A stretch of DNA of 64,000 nt from Paenibacillus pabuli NBRC 13638 (GCF_001514495.1 NZ_BCNM01000024.1:62001-126000); one strand, 5' to 3'. Positions 53,211 to 63,099 are shown, counted from the first letter of the stretch. Notes: generated by a model not told the origin, from the sequence alone. A program made the numbers and translations.

Positions 53211-53334
53211 GTGAGAAAAAAGAGAAAGAACAAAGGTAGGTTGCGTGATCTTGTAGAGCAATAAACTCATTGGGGTGGCGGTTGGAGTAACAGCAGGAAC
53301 ACTGATTATTCTGATCCAAAGACTCTTGCAATAA
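53211..53334 (+). pseudogene. possible small basic membrane peptide, frameshifted
   Basis: GTG 53211 has GGAGG 6 bases upstream and opens MRKKRKNKGRLRDLVEQ before a stop. The next frame continues NKLIGVAVGVTAGTLIILIQ, a membrane-helix sequence, and stops 7 bases before a strong terminator. Joined, they would make a 42-residue basic single-helix peptide of the size of small membrane toxins. No family match is claimed and the frame change is unexplained. Confidence 0.3.
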
Positions 53335-53340
53335 GCGCAC

Positions 53341-53381
53341 AAAAAGAGGGAGTAGTCCGGCCGGCTACCCCCTCTTTTTTG
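53341..53381 (+). terminator. strong terminator
   Basis: AGAGGGAGTAG / CTACCCCCTCT with one mismatch, loop TCCGGCCGG, followed by TTTTTT. Confidence 0.8.
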
Positions 53382-53428
53382 TTTAATTGGAATTGAATAC
53401 TTCGTATTATTTTTTGACTAAACGTGTA

Positions 53429-53915
53429 TCACCTCTTAGTTACCATATAGTTTTTCAACACTATTTCTGTCATGCTTTCATCAAAATTATCTTCAACCTA
53501 TGTAGGAACCGATTTGCCCTCCGTGCTACGCCTTCTCTTTTTATAAAGGCATATTTAATGCCTTCATTTTGGGATAACGCTTTTCCTTTCTTAACTCAAT
53601 CATCAACTATATCCTGATTTACGCAACGTTTCTTCACTTCGGAGAAACAATGTACAGCAAACTCACTCAAGTTAACTTTAATACTTGGATTATCCACGTA
53701 GGTTCCCATTTTGCCAAAGTCTTTGCCATATTGAACATGTTTTGGTTTTTATTCTGATCTACTTTCTTACTATCCCGTATGAGGCGAGTGATGTTGTTTG
53801 CCATCGATGAACTTAATCCCGACCTGTACTCCGCTTTGCCTCCTTGCTTCATTTTATCGAACTCAGCTGCAATCTGCTTCTCTGCCTGTCCTCGGGTATC
53901 TCTATTACCACACAT
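53429..53915 (-). pseudogene. decayed C-terminal toxin region (polymorphic-toxin type, DUF4258-like)
   Basis: Several minus-strand frames join into one protein: TRGQAEKQIAAEFDKMKQG, then after a frame change YGKDFGKMGTYVDNPSIKV and SEFAVHCFSEVKKR, then past an in-frame stop VKKGKALSQNEGIKYAFI, and finally after another frame change FDESMTEIVLKNYMVTKR. The order and the HxxxR...G-K pattern resemble the toxin tails of LXG/WXG polymorphic toxins with a DUF4258-like domain. At least two frameshifts and one stop show it is dead. It lies upstream of an intact toxin-immunity pair and may be a displaced toxin cassette. Confidence 0.6.
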
Positions 53916-54118
53916 AGTTCCATTTCAATCTTCCATGTAGGTAATTGTAGCAAAGGGTATTATCATATAAAAAGTTATCCGAGGTGTTTTAGCCCTTTAG
54001 GAGAGGGGATAAAGGTGGCTTAAGAGGCAGATATGCTGAGACTTTACTAATAGCTAAAGGAATTTCTTCCGACGTATATTAGGTAAGTATTATTAACAAA
54101 ATACCATAGGAGGTATAT

Positions 54119-54937
54119 ATGAATTATTTTTTAGAATTTATTAAGGGGTTAATCCCAAATGATGGAGTGTCTTTATTGGTAATTGTTATTATTATTCTTT
54201 TATTTTGGATGTACAAAGAGTTGAGAGCGCATTATCTAGAAAGTAGTAAATTAGACCAACAACGCTTTGAGAAAGCACTAGAGATCTATACAGAAGCGGA
54301 AATAGAAGTGTACAAATATGTACAAAGAAAAACAGATTTTTATCATGCCGTGGAGAAAATCTCAAAAGCCACAGTATTGTTTCCAAACAGGTTGGTTGAA
54401 ACCTTTAATAGGCTTAGAGAAGAAGATAATCAGATAGATCAGAGGGCCGCAATGATGAATTTTCGAAAAGAACTTCAAAAAGAAATTTCGTTTTTAAAGA
54501 GTGAACAAATTAACCCGTTAATCACAAGTGATAGTAGTGGTGACCTTATGGTAACTATTGAAAGCTTTGTGAAAGCTAAGATCGCACCATTTGTTATTCC
54601 ATTCTTTCATGCATATCTTAATTTTATATTATTGATTATAGTTTTTCACTTTATTTTATCTCTTATTACAGCATCAACAGCCATAGAAGGTATTAAGGTA
54701 TTTTTACTATCATTAGATCTCTACATATATTTTATTATCTTATTCGCAATTATTAGTGAAGGATTTATAAAAAAGAGATTTATTCATAAGATATATAATT
54801 GGATATTTTTAATTATATTTTTTTTCATCCCGATAGTATTTATCTTTACAAGAGAGTGGTATGTAGTTTTAGTAATATTTTTATTATTTACCCTTTACCT
54901 TTGTTATTTCAGAAAAAAATTTTTAAAAAACTCTTAG
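54119..54937 (+). CDS. A+T-rich multi-pass membrane protein, unknown function
   Basis: A 272-residue protein with an N-terminal membrane segment (about 18-34, LLVIVIIILLFWMY), a cytoplasmic helical/coiled-coil part of about 120 residues, and four tightly spaced C-terminal membrane segments (about 155-268). No family is recognised. TAGGAGG precedes the ATG. Its very high A+T content and place between a decayed toxin and an intact toxin operon mark it as accessory; membrane proteins with a long coiled coil are common as effectors of abortive-infection systems, but that is only a possibility. Confidence 0.65.
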   Translation: MNYFLEFIKGLIPNDGVSLLVIVIIILLFWMYKELRAHYLESSKLDQQRFEKALEIYTEAEIEVYKYVQRKTDFYHAVEKISKATVLFPNRLVETFNRLREEDNQIDQRAAMMNFRKELQKEISFLKSEQINPLITSDSSGDLMVTIESFVKAKIAPFVIPFFHAYLNFILLIIVFHFILSLITASTAIEGIKVFLLSLDLYIYFIILFAIISEGFIKKRFIHKIYNWIFLIIFFFIPIVFIFTREWYVVLVIFLLFTLYLCYFRKKFLKNS

Positions 54938-55159
54938 TGTTCTCGATATCAATGACAGTATTAAGATAGCCAATGCGCAACTATACTTAATAGGTTTTTT
55001 AAGCATCTTGAACTTTGTATAAGAATATAGGGCCATAGCACCAATGGCGAGTATTGATGAAAATATTCGATGTATCAAATCAGGATGTTAGCCGGATGGT
55101 CTGTATTACAAACTTCTGCTAACATAGGATAATCCTATTTTAAATGAGCGGAGAAGCGT

Positions 55160-56311
55160 ATGAGTACAATCAAAGTTACCCCTGAGCAGCTGCATCACGT
55201 ATCGAATCAGGTGGATCAGGCCAGACAACAGTTGGAGCATATACGTGGTGATCTGACGAGACAGATCATGTTCATTCAGACGATGTGGATGGGTGCGACG
55301 CAGGAGCGGTTTTACTATGAGTTTGAGCAATCCCGCCCTATACTGGATAGAGCGCTGGAGAGTATGGTGAATACATCCAAGGAATTGAAGGACATTGCCA
55401 CGCGCTTCCAGGAGGCAGATGCTCAGTTGGTAAGTCTGGGGGGTGCAACTGGAGCTGTCGGTGCCGCAGCTATGATGACCAAATCAGCAGGTGATTCGAG
55501 CTCGGGTGATAAGGGCTATCGGATGGCATATAATTCTGCACTGCACGCGTGGCTCCCTGTGAACGAGAAGGGTGTAACGGATCAGGCTGCCCTTCAGGCT
55601 TATGAGAGGGATAAAGGTAATCTTGATGTAAATCGTATGCAAGCTGTGAATGTTGAACCACCTGGGGAGGATATATTCACACTACAGATCAAGGCATTTC
55701 AGAATGGAATACATCCCTATACAGGAGAATCCGTCTCAGATTCTTATGCTCAAACCATGGTTACCTCTCTAAAATTTGCCCAAGTGTTTATGGCAATTCA
55801 GATGGTTCGTGGGAGCTTTCCAGGACGTTCAGGACCGTTTAGAACGTCGTCATCCGGGTTGGCAGCAAAAATTAAGGATAATATAAAGAAGGCTGAATCA
55901 AAAGCAGAGACGACAAAAGTGAAATTATCTGATATACAGAGCAAATCCATAGCAACAAACACTGGACAATACTCTGGTGGATTAGTTAAGGTTCCAAAAG
56001 AAGATAAAGCAGCTGATATGTTAGCAGAAAAACTGGGTGGTGAGTCTAGAGTTAAATTTAATAATGATCCTAATGGGCGTGAATTTGACACAGTAAGTGA
56101 TCAGTATATTGCTCAAACGAAGCCACCATTAAATAGTTTAGATAAACAATTTAGAAAACAGGCTAAAGCTACAATAGAAGCGGCCATTGAGACAGGGAGA
56201 AAAGCTTATTTTCATTTTGAGGGTAAACCCGACGATAGAGTGATAAGACAATTAAATGAATATGCTGATAGATACAAAGTAGAAATAATCATTGATACTA
56301 AGCCCCTTTAA
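55160..56311 (+). CDS. WXG100-type polymorphic toxin with REase-fold C-terminal domain
   Basis: A 383-residue toxin of the ESX/Yuk-secreted kind. The N-terminal WXG100 helical hairpin (1-95) carries W-M-G in TMWMGATQERF. A Gly/Ala linker and a pre-toxin region follow (about 110-230). The C-terminal toxin domain (about 290-383) reads GREFDTVSDQYIAQTK, then KQAKATIEAA-like FRKQAKATIEAAIETG and ends EIIIDTKPL, as in restriction-endonuclease-fold toxins (Tox-REase-3-like), so it probably cuts DNA. The ATG is 4 bases after GAGCGGAGAAGCGT-type leader. The immunity gene follows after 21 bases. Confidence 0.85.
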   Translation: MSTIKVTPEQLHHVSNQVDQARQQLEHIRGDLTRQIMFIQTMWMGATQERFYYEFEQSRPILDRALESMVNTSKELKDIATRFQEADAQLVSLGGATGAVGAAAMMTKSAGDSSSGDKGYRMAYNSALHAWLPVNEKGVTDQAALQAYERDKGNLDVNRMQAVNVEPPGEDIFTLQIKAFQNGIHPYTGESVSDSYAQTMVTSLKFAQVFMAIQMVRGSFPGRSGPFRTSSSGLAAKIKDNIKKAESKAETTKVKLSDIQSKSIATNTGQYSGGLVKVPKEDKAADMLAEKLGGESRVKFNNDPNGREFDTVSDQYIAQTKPPLNSLDKQFRKQAKATIEAAIETGRKAYFHFEGKPDDRVIRQLNEYADRYKVEIIIDTKPL

Positions 56312-56332
56312 TTATGAGAGGATGGATAGAAT

Positions 56333-56737
56333 ATGTACGAGTATCATGGATGGGCAACAATTAGAGAGAGTGCCTCGTTTGAAGAAGATGAGGATCAATA
56401 TGACTTGGTTATTCAACAGCTTAAAGAATATGTGCAAGAGTTAGATTGGCCTTCAGGCGTTTTGGACTTAAGAGCAGTAAATGGTGATTTTCAACTTTGG
56501 ATAGCGGGTCTCAATAATCACAAGCCTGCATCAAAGTATGATCCAACCGAAGTGTTGAAAAAGGTAGGGAAAATAGCTCCTGGTTCTTATGGCGTTCTTT
56601 ATGTAAGAGATAGCGATGATTTGGAATTATCCAATCAATTTAAGGTGTACTCGTTAATTCGGGGGGAGATTGAGGAGCATCATGACCCTTTCCTCTCGCC
56701 ATTTATACCCAAAATAGAGGATGACTACGAAGAGTAG
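56333..56737 (+). CDS. Imm7-type immunity protein
   Basis: A 134-residue acidic cytoplasmic protein of the Imm7 family: MYEYHGWATIRESASFEED at the start, LDLRAVNGDFQLWIAGLNNH, and GSYGVLYVRDSDD in the second half. It lies 21 bases after the toxin gene with AGAGGATGG before the ATG, so it should bind and block that toxin and protect the producer. The Imm7 N-terminus is the clearest part of the assignment. Confidence 0.87.
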   Translation: MYEYHGWATIRESASFEEDEDQYDLVIQQLKEYVQELDWPSGVLDLRAVNGDFQLWIAGLNNHKPASKYDPTEVLKKVGKIAPGSYGVLYVRDSDDLELSNQFKVYSLIRGEIEEHHDPFLSPFIPKIEDDYEE

Positions 56738-56768
56738 ATATAAATTTAAGACCCAAAAACCAACTTTC

Positions 56769-56808
56769 AGAGACAATTCAGGTTATGCAACCAGAAATGT
56801 CTCTTTTT
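56769..56808 (+). terminator. terminator of the toxin-immunity operon
   Basis: AGAGACA / TGTCTCT (56769-56775 / 56798-56804) with an inner GGTT / AACC, then TTTT. Confidence 0.75.
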
Positions 56809-57052
56809 ATTGAACAAATTAATCTTTCAGCCCTATAACCGGGTTATCTATCTGACATAAACTAGCGTATACTGATGGAATAGCAAATATCTTCAAATTG
56901 CATATTTAAATTGACCCATATTATTGATACACTAGATCAAGGTTATTCATTCAGAGAAGGGGCGGGCCTGTTCAAGAATGGGGCTTGCTGCAAATGCCAA
57001 ATCGATAACGCTTACATCCTTTTGGCAAATATAGGATATAAGGACGGTAGAC
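56809..57052. other. mqo leader region with an inverted repeat
   Basis: No gene. TGCCAAA (56995-57001) and TTTGGCA (57021-57027) form a stem with a 19-base loop just before the ribosome-binding site of mqo, a possible operator or hairpin. TTGACC at 56911 may be a -35 box, but no convincing -10 is at 17 bases. Confidence 0.4.
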
Positions 57053-58558
57053 ATGAGCCAGGGACAAACGAGTACAGATGTTATCTTGATTGGTGCCGGA
57101 ATTATGAGTGCAACTTTGGGAACCTTACTGAAAGAATTGGCGCCAAACTGGAATATTAAGGTTTTCGAGAAACTCGCCAGTGCAGGAGAGGAAAGCTCGA
57201 ACGAATGGAATAATGCCGGAACTGGGCATTCTGCATTGTGTGAACTTAACTATACCGTTGAACGAGCAGACGGAACTGTAGATATTAGCAAAGCCATCCA
57301 GGTAAATGAACAATTTCAAATCTCCAGACAATTTTGGGCCTATCTCGTCAATAGCAATCTGATTCGTAATCCGCAGGACTTCATTATGCCGCTTCCACAT
57401 CTAAGTTATGTGCATGGAGAGAGCAACGTCCTGTTTTTGAAAAGACGATTTGAAGCATTATCAAAGCATCCGCTGTTTCAGGGTATGGAATTCTCCGATG
57501 ATAAGAAAAAATTGGCGGAATGGATTCCGCTGATGATGAAAAACCGCAAGGGCAATGAACCAATCGCGGCCACCAAAATTGACTCCGGTACGGATGTTAA
57601 CTTTGGTGCTTTAACGCGTATGCTAATGGAACACTTAAAGAAACAAAACGTGGATATCCACTACCAACATAGCGTGAAGAATATGAAACGCACAAGCAAT
57701 GGATCTTGGGAATTAGCCGTGAAAAATCTGAGCAGTGGTGCGGTCGAACGGCACACTGCGCAATTTGTCTTTATCGGTGCAGGTGGCGGAAGTTTGCATT
57801 TGCTGCAAAAATCCGGCATTCCCGAAGGGAAACATATTGGCGGCTTCCCGGTCAGCGGTATCTTCATGGTGTGCAAAAATCCAAAAGTCGTGGAGCAGCA
57901 CCATGCCAAAGTATATGGAAAAGCTTCAGTAGGTGCTCCGCCGATGTCTGTTCCACACTTGGACACTCGGTTCATCGAAAACCAGAAGTCGCTGCTATTT
58001 GGGCCGTTCGCCGGATTCTCGCCTAAATTTTTAAAGACAGGCTCCAATGCCGACCTGATTACGTCGGTGAAGCTGCATAATCTGCTTACGATGCTCGCGG
58101 CAGGTGTGAAGGAAATTTCGTTGACCAAATACCTGATCCAACAGCTGATGTTATCCAAAGAACAACGGATGGAAGAGCTGCGCGACTTTGTACCAGATGC
58201 CAAGAGTGAAGATTGGGATATGGTCATGGCAGGCCAGCGCGTGCAGGTGATCAAAGACACGGTTCAAGGCGGCAAAGGAACGCTGCAATTCGGTACGGAA
58301 GTGGTCACGGCTGCGGATGGCTCAATTGCGGCCTTGCTCGGGGCTTCGCCGGGGGCCTCGACCGCCGTTCACGTCATGTTGAAGATCCTCCAGAAGTGCT
58401 TCCCGCAGCATATGGACGCATGGGAGCCGAAGATCAAGGAAATGGTTCCCTCCTATGGTGAATCGTTGGTGGAAAATGCGGAGCTGCTGCGTAAGGTGCA
58501 CTCTTCAACAGCCAAGGCGCTTGGAATTACGGCTGAAAAGCGGGCGACCCTTGTATAA
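57053..58558 (+). CDS. mqo: malate:quinone oxidoreductase
   Basis: A 501-residue, FAD-dependent peripheral membrane enzyme that oxidises malate to oxaloacetate and reduces the quinone pool. Seen: the FAD motif [15 protein letters not shown] near the N-terminus, [29 protein letters not shown] (given here as family block 30-60), HLDTRFI with [13 protein letters not shown], and the C-terminal [14 protein letters not shown]. Length is that of the family. AAGGACGG precedes the ATG. It is a chromosomal housekeeping gene and marks the right border of the A+T-rich region. Confidence 0.96.
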   Translation: MSQGQTSTDVILIGAGIMSATLGTLLKELAPNWNIKVFEKLASAGEESSNEWNNAGTGHSALCELNYTVERADGTVDISKAIQVNEQFQISRQFWAYLVNSNLIRNPQDFIMPLPHLSYVHGESNVLFLKRRFEALSKHPLFQGMEFSDDKKKLAEWIPLMMKNRKGNEPIAATKIDSGTDVNFGALTRMLMEHLKKQNVDIHYQHSVKNMKRTSNGSWELAVKNLSSGAVERHTAQFVFIGAGGGSLHLLQKSGIPEGKHIGGFPVSGIFMVCKNPKVVEQHHAKVYGKASVGAPPMSVPHLDTRFIENQKSLLFGPFAGFSPKFLKTGSNADLITSVKLHNLLTMLAAGVKEISLTKYLIQQLMLSKEQRMEELRDFVPDAKSEDWDMVMAGQRVQVIKDTVQGGKGTLQFGTEVVTAADGSIAALLGASPGASTAVHVMLKILQKCFPQHMDAWEPKIKEMVPSYGESLVENAELLRKVHSSTAKALGITAEKRATLV

Positions 58559-58588
58559 ACGAATAGCATGATGTTAATTGCTTAACAC

Positions 58589-58640
58589 ACATGTCAAAGA
58601 GCTAAGCCGGCTTATAACCGTGCTTAGCTCTTTGACATGT
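58589..58640. terminator. 19-bp perfect inverted repeat between convergent genes
   Basis: ACATGTCAAAGAGCTAAGC (58589-58607) and its exact complement (58622-58640) enclose 14 bases. It lies between the convergent mqo and hybrid-kinase genes and has no T-tract, so it may be an unusual bidirectional terminator or a small repeat. Confidence 0.55.
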
Positions 58641-58692
58641 CTCTGATCATGTGAAAATGGTAATGACTCCTGTTATTCGAGTAGAGCAACCC

Positions 58693-61600
58693 TCATCTCG
58701 ACGGGGTGAATGGGATAACGAAAGAGATGGTCGTCCCTTCCCCTGGGCTGCTGCGGATGGTTAGGCCTTGACCGTATCTTTGATTAAGCCTTCGATGTGT
58801 ATTGGTCAAGCCGACTCCCCCGGAACCGGAAGGGTTCTTCTTCGGCCACTCCAGCGCGTTATCGATCTGAGCTTGACTCATTCCCACGCCGTCATCCTGA
58901 ACTTCAATGATGGCCTGATCATCTTGTTCGATAATCCGAATCTGCACGGTCCCGCCCGTACGCTTGCTCAGAACACCATGTCTCACCGCATTCTCGATAA
59001 GCGGCTGAATCGTTAACGGAGGAATAGATAAGCTCAGGTCCTGGGGGATGTCCCAGAGCACTTCCAGTCTATCTGGAAAGCGTTCTTTCTCAATGTACAC
59101 ATAGGTCCGTGCAAGATCGATCTCATGAGCAATATCCACTGTCTTCTCAGCGTTAAGGAAATGGAAACTGGTCTGCAGGTAATGAATGAAGGCATCCCCT
59201 AACTTCTGCATTCTCTCGGTATCCAGATCACTGAGTGCCATGATGGAATTCAGCGTATTGAATAGAAAATGGGGTTGGATCTGAGCCTGCAAATAGGCAG
59301 CTTCCATCCGCAGCCTTTCATCGATAGACTGTTTCAGGACGGCCAGTGATCTGATCCGATGCTTCAGCTCAACTGCGTCCACGGGTTTGGTGACATAATC
59401 CGTAGCACCTGCCATGAATCCCGCGTGAATATCGGCCGATTCGTTACGGGCCGTGAGCAGCAGAATCGGAAGTTCTGATACGGAATAACGCTTGCGTACA
59501 TTCTCTGTCAGTTCATAGCCCGACATATGAGGCATCATGACATCGGCAATCAGCAAGTCCCACGGCCTGGAATCCAGCAATTCAAGGGCTTCACGCGCTG
59601 AAGCCGCCGTTTGAATATGATAGGGCTCATTCGAGAGCATGGAAATAAGTACTCGCAGATTCACAGGATCATCATCAACGGCGAGAATATGGGCAACTGC
59701 TCGTTCTTGAGAAATGGGTTGTTGCTCTGCCACCGCAACTTCTTCGAAGCGATGAAGATCCCATTCTTGCTCAGTCTGGTCAGTCAGGAATGCCGTATCT
59801 CCCAATGGGAGGGAGACTTGGAAGGTTGAACCCTGCCCAAGCACAGATTGGACGGTTAGATGTCCGCCGTGGAGCTCTGTAAGCTGCTTGGAAATACTTA
59901 ATCCCAAGCCGATCCCTCCACTCAAGCGAGCCTCCGGAGTCCCTTGTTCATACGCATCAAATATTCGTCGCTGCATCTGCTCACTGATCCCAACACCGGA
60001 ATCAGAAACCAGGATCACGACGCACTCTTCACGTTCTCGGACAGAAACGGTAATAGTACCTTCTTCGGTAAATTTCAGAGCATTATGCAGCAGATTGTAG
60101 AGGATCTGAACCAGTCTTCTCTCGTCAGCCTGAACAAGAGGGAGCGAGTCAGGGATATCCACGTTCATTTGGATAGGTCTTCCCTCTGCCATAAATTTGA
60201 ACATACCCATAACGCCGGGGATCACCGATGCAAGAGACAACGGTTTTTTCTGAAGGGTAATGCGTTTTTCCTTCAGGCGAATCACGTCAAGCAGGTCGTC
60301 AACCAATTGGGACATTCGGCGGCCGATCGTAATTAACAGTTTCATCTCTTCTGCATGCATCTCTCCTGTTCCACGCCGTTCACGTACCGCGATACTCTCG
60401 GCAATGTTAATGATGCCATGCAGCGGTGTACGCAGCTCATGAGCCGTATTGACCAGAAATTGATCTTTCTGCCGATCCTCCTCTTTGAGCTGTTCGTATA
60501 ACTTCTCGATTTCATTGGAATTGCGGAAATATTTCTTGAACCAGTAGGTCGAGAAGCCGAATATGGCCGCGATGACATCAATGGGATAATACACGTTGGT
60601 AATTTCGTTATGTGAGTTCACGAATCCCCACAACACACTGGAGAAACTACTGGTTGCCGCGAATAGCAAAAAGCTGGCATCCCTTTCTTTGCGGACAGCC
60701 ATTCTGAAGAACAGGTACACCGACCAAGCAATGGCAAACAAATATAGAAAATCAGAGATTCCGGTTGCAAGAACTTGGTAGATCAGAGTCACGGGTGCAA
60801 TCAGCAGAAATACACAGTAGACACCTAGCGTGCTGGCATAGATACGGAAAAGTCTGCGACCTCGCAAACTATGTGAGAAACTTCTGGCCATCAGAAGCAT
60901 GAAGAATGAAAACAAGGGATAGGATAACGCTTTGGCCTTGACCATCCAAGTAAAGTTGAGCGGAGCCCAATTTAATAAAAGACTGTCATGGTCGGAAGCT
61001 ACGGTAATCGCCGCTGCCAGGGTCAACAGGGAGAACGTGAGCAGAGCGCGTTGTTTACGGTTAAAAAAGAACATTACACAAGCATACAAGCTATGCAGCA
61101 GCAGTATGGCAAAGGTGATTTTCTGTAAATCGATGGATAATCCCCGTTCGCTCGCGATCGCCTCTGGAGAACCGAAGTAGAGGGAGCGTGTAATCCCACC
61201 GCTAGAAGGATCATCAAAATTAGCTGTTTGTACAAGCAGTTCAATCTCATTGGCCCCGTTAGGGGCATAGGAGGCTGTAAATGCGGTCCTTTCCGGTTGA
61301 TAGGCTTCGGGACGAGAGGCAGGTTGACCAAATTCGGCGACGATGGTCCCGTTCATTTCTATGATGGATGCAGCCTGGATTTTCTGAGCCCAGAGGCTGA
61401 TCTCCTTAACGGACGGATCAAGAAGTATGCGAATGCGGTACGTTCCATACCCGAATGATGATGAAGATGGTAACACACTGCGCCAATCTCCAGGCACTTG
61501 TATCCAGGTGGACGGCTGATTTAATACGCTTTTCTCACGACCAGAGAGTAATGCGTGCGGGATAAATTCCCATTCCCCATCGAGGGATATAGGTGAAGCA

Positions 61601-61767
61601 TGGGTCAGATCCCACCCTCGAAGATCCAGCACACCTTGAGTCGGTTTTGGATGCTCGGGTATGGAAAACGTCTCGGACCATATCCAGCGAAACCCGGTTA
61701 AAAAAGTAAGAAATAGAATGGACAGCACGACATATTGGGGTATTTTCTTGAGAGTTATTTGTTTCAT
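58693..61767 (-). CDS. hybrid sensor kinase: 7TMR-DISM, HisKA-HATPase, receiver, second LytS-type kinase module
   Basis: A 1024-residue membrane protein. Order: N-terminal membrane helix (12-30), an extracytoplasmic jelly-roll of the 7TMR-DISMED2 type (45-200, LDLRGWDL...SLDGEWEF), seven membrane segments (210-405), HisKA with His443 (TAHELRTPLHG), HATPase to about 665 (DSGVGIS, GLGLSISKQL), a receiver domain with Asp742 (LIADVMMP), then a second histidine-kinase module of the LytS kind with His833 (QPHFLFNTLNS) and a HATPase to the end (GVGLTNTHRRL). 7TMR-DISM proteins sense carbohydrate-like ligands. It is divergent from a response regulator, its likely partner. Confidence 0.93.
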   Translation of the reverse strand: MKQITLKKIPQYVVLSILFLTFLTGFRWIWSETFSIPEHPKPTQGVLDLRGWDLTHASPISLDGEWEFIPHALLSGREKSVLNQPSTWIQVPGDWRSVLPSSSSFGYGTYRIRILLDPSVKEISLWAQKIQAASIIEMNGTIVAEFGQPASRPEAYQPERTAFTASYAPNGANEIELLVQTANFDDPSSGGITRSLYFGSPEAIASERGLSIDLQKITFAILLLHSLYACVMFFFNRKQRALLTFSLLTLAAAITVASDHDSLLLNWAPLNFTWMVKAKALSYPLFSFFMLLMARSFSHSLRGRRLFRIYASTLGVYCVFLLIAPVTLIYQVLATGISDFLYLFAIAWSVYLFFRMAVRKERDASFLLFAATSSFSSVLWGFVNSHNEITNVYYPIDVIAAIFGFSTYWFKKYFRNSNEIEKLYEQLKEEDRQKDQFLVNTAHELRTPLHGIINIAESIAVRERRGTGEMHAEEMKLLITIGRRMSQLVDDLLDVIRLKEKRITLQKKPLSLASVIPGVMGMFKFMAEGRPIQMNVDIPDSLPLVQADERRLVQILYNLLHNALKFTEEGTITVSVREREECVVILVSDSGVGISEQMQRRIFDAYEQGTPEARLSGGIGLGLSISKQLTELHGGHLTVQSVLGQGSTFQVSLPLGDTAFLTDQTEQEWDLHRFEEVAVAEQQPISQERAVAHILAVDDDPVNLRVLISMLSNEPYHIQTAASAREALELLDSRPWDLLIADVMMPHMSGYELTENVRKRYSVSELPILLLTARNESADIHAGFMAGATDYVTKPVDAVELKHRIRSLAVLKQSIDERLRMEAAYLQAQIQPHFLFNTLNSIMALSDLDTERMQKLGDAFIHYLQTSFHFLNAEKTVDIAHEIDLARTYVYIEKERFPDRLEVLWDIPQDLSLSIPPLTIQPLIENAVRHGVLSKRTGGTVQIRIIEQDDQAIIEVQDDGVGMSQAQIDNALEWPKKNPSGSGGVGLTNTHRRLNQRYGQGLTIRSSPGEGTTISFVIPFTPSR

Positions 61768-61945
61768 GGCAGCAATTAGTTTTCGACATCATCATCTAAA
61801 TTCCTGCATGTCGGGCCTTTAGGTAGAACATTTAATTCAAGGTCTAAACATTGGCCTTTTATCAAAATGATAGCGTTTCACCCCATGGAATTATGGTAAA
61901 ATTATTGTTTAGAGGAAGATCAGTGATCCGAAGGGGTTGGGATTT

Positions 61946-63082
61946 ATGAGAATGATTTTGGTGGATGATGAATACCTCGCTCTGAACAGGTTAAACAAAC
62001 TTCTGCTGGAGAGAGAGGATTGCGAAGTCATTGGATCTTTTCTGGCGGCAGAAGAAGCCATAGAACATATCGAACGTCATCAGCCGGAAATCGTCTTCAT
62101 GGATGTAAACATGCCGGGAATGAACGGGATCCAGGCAACTGAACGCATTCATGAGATTTCCCCTAGAACCGAGATTATATTTACCACTGCATATAACGAA
62201 CATGCATTAACGGCCTACGGGCTGGAAGTGCTGGACTATATCATGAAACCTGTCACACGGGACCGTTTGGAAAAAACGATGAAGATGTATCAACGCCGAA
62301 CCATGCCAGCAAGTCTGAACTCGGTAGATGAGCCGTCCATGTTGATCCGGTGTATGGGAATGCTCCAGGTCCAACTTCTTCCCAACGAAGCGCCGAGGCA
62401 TTTGAAGTTCAGAACAACCAAAATCAGAGAGTTATTTGCCTATCTGCTTCACCATCGGAACAAGCCAATCAAACGGGATTTACTCCTTGAACTGTTGTGG
62501 CCAGAGCTGGATGAGAAGAGGGGCATTTCCAATCTTCATAGCGGTATACACCGCTTGCGCAGCATGATGAATGAAATCATGGGTGAGGACAGGATATCCA
62601 TTCGCTATCAACAGTTTGGTTACATACTGGAAACGGGAGAATTCAGGATTGACGCGGAGGAATGGGAAGGTCGTCTTCATCGAGTGTCTCCATTATCATC
62701 CTCTACAGTCGCCGAACACCGGAAGATCTCGGATCAATATGAGGGCAGATACTTTGGTGAGGACGACTACGTATGGGCTGAGCTGGAGCGCCAGCGCTTG
62801 CATGCGTTATGGCGCAACCATGCAATGCAGCTTGCTCGATATTATGTTGATCTGGGGATGGACACGGAAGCACTAACGATATATCACCGAGTACAACAAT
62901 TCGATCCGATATTGGAGGAAGTCGGCCTAGCTTTGATGAAAATATATGATCGATTAGGCAATAAAGACCCGGTGATTGCTCAATATAACCGGTTAGCTAC
63001 TGCGTTACGGCAAGAGGCTGACTTAAGTCTTGGCTGGGAAATTGAGTCTTGGTACCAAGCGTGGAGTAAATCAAATATTTGA
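61946..63082 (+). CDS. response regulator with winged-helix and BTAD (SARP-like) output
   Basis: A 378-residue regulator. Receiver domain 1-115 with acidic VDDE (6-9), phospho-Asp53 (VFMDVNMPG) and K in YIMKPV; an OmpR-type winged helix at about 145-225 (FRTTKIRELFAYLLHH, then NLHSGIHRLRSMM); and an alpha-helical TPR-like BTAD domain to the end. This is the SARP-like layout found in Bacillus/Paenibacillus. ATG 61946 has AAGGGG 9 bases upstream. It faces away from the hybrid kinase gene and is followed, after a terminator, by a large secreted protein that could be its target. Confidence 0.92.
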   Translation: MRMILVDDEYLALNRLNKLLLEREDCEVIGSFLAAEEAIEHIERHQPEIVFMDVNMPGMNGIQATERIHEISPRTEIIFTTAYNEHALTAYGLEVLDYIMKPVTRDRLEKTMKMYQRRTMPASLNSVDEPSMLIRCMGMLQVQLLPNEAPRHLKFRTTKIRELFAYLLHHRNKPIKRDLLLELLWPELDEKRGISNLHSGIHRLRSMMNEIMGEDRISIRYQQFGYILETGEFRIDAEEWEGRLHRVSPLSSSTVAEHRKISDQYEGRYFGEDDYVWAELERQRLHALWRNHAMQLARYYVDLGMDTEALTIYHRVQQFDPILEEVGLALMKIYDRLGNKDPVIAQYNRLATALRQEADLSLGWEIESWYQAWSKSNI

Positions 63083-63099
63083 TTGAAGTTGGACAGTCT

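Noticed and set aside
53387-53617. 76-codon plus-strand frame
   Set aside because: Antisense to the decayed toxin gene, whose minus-strand frames look clearly protein-like; no ribosome-binding site.
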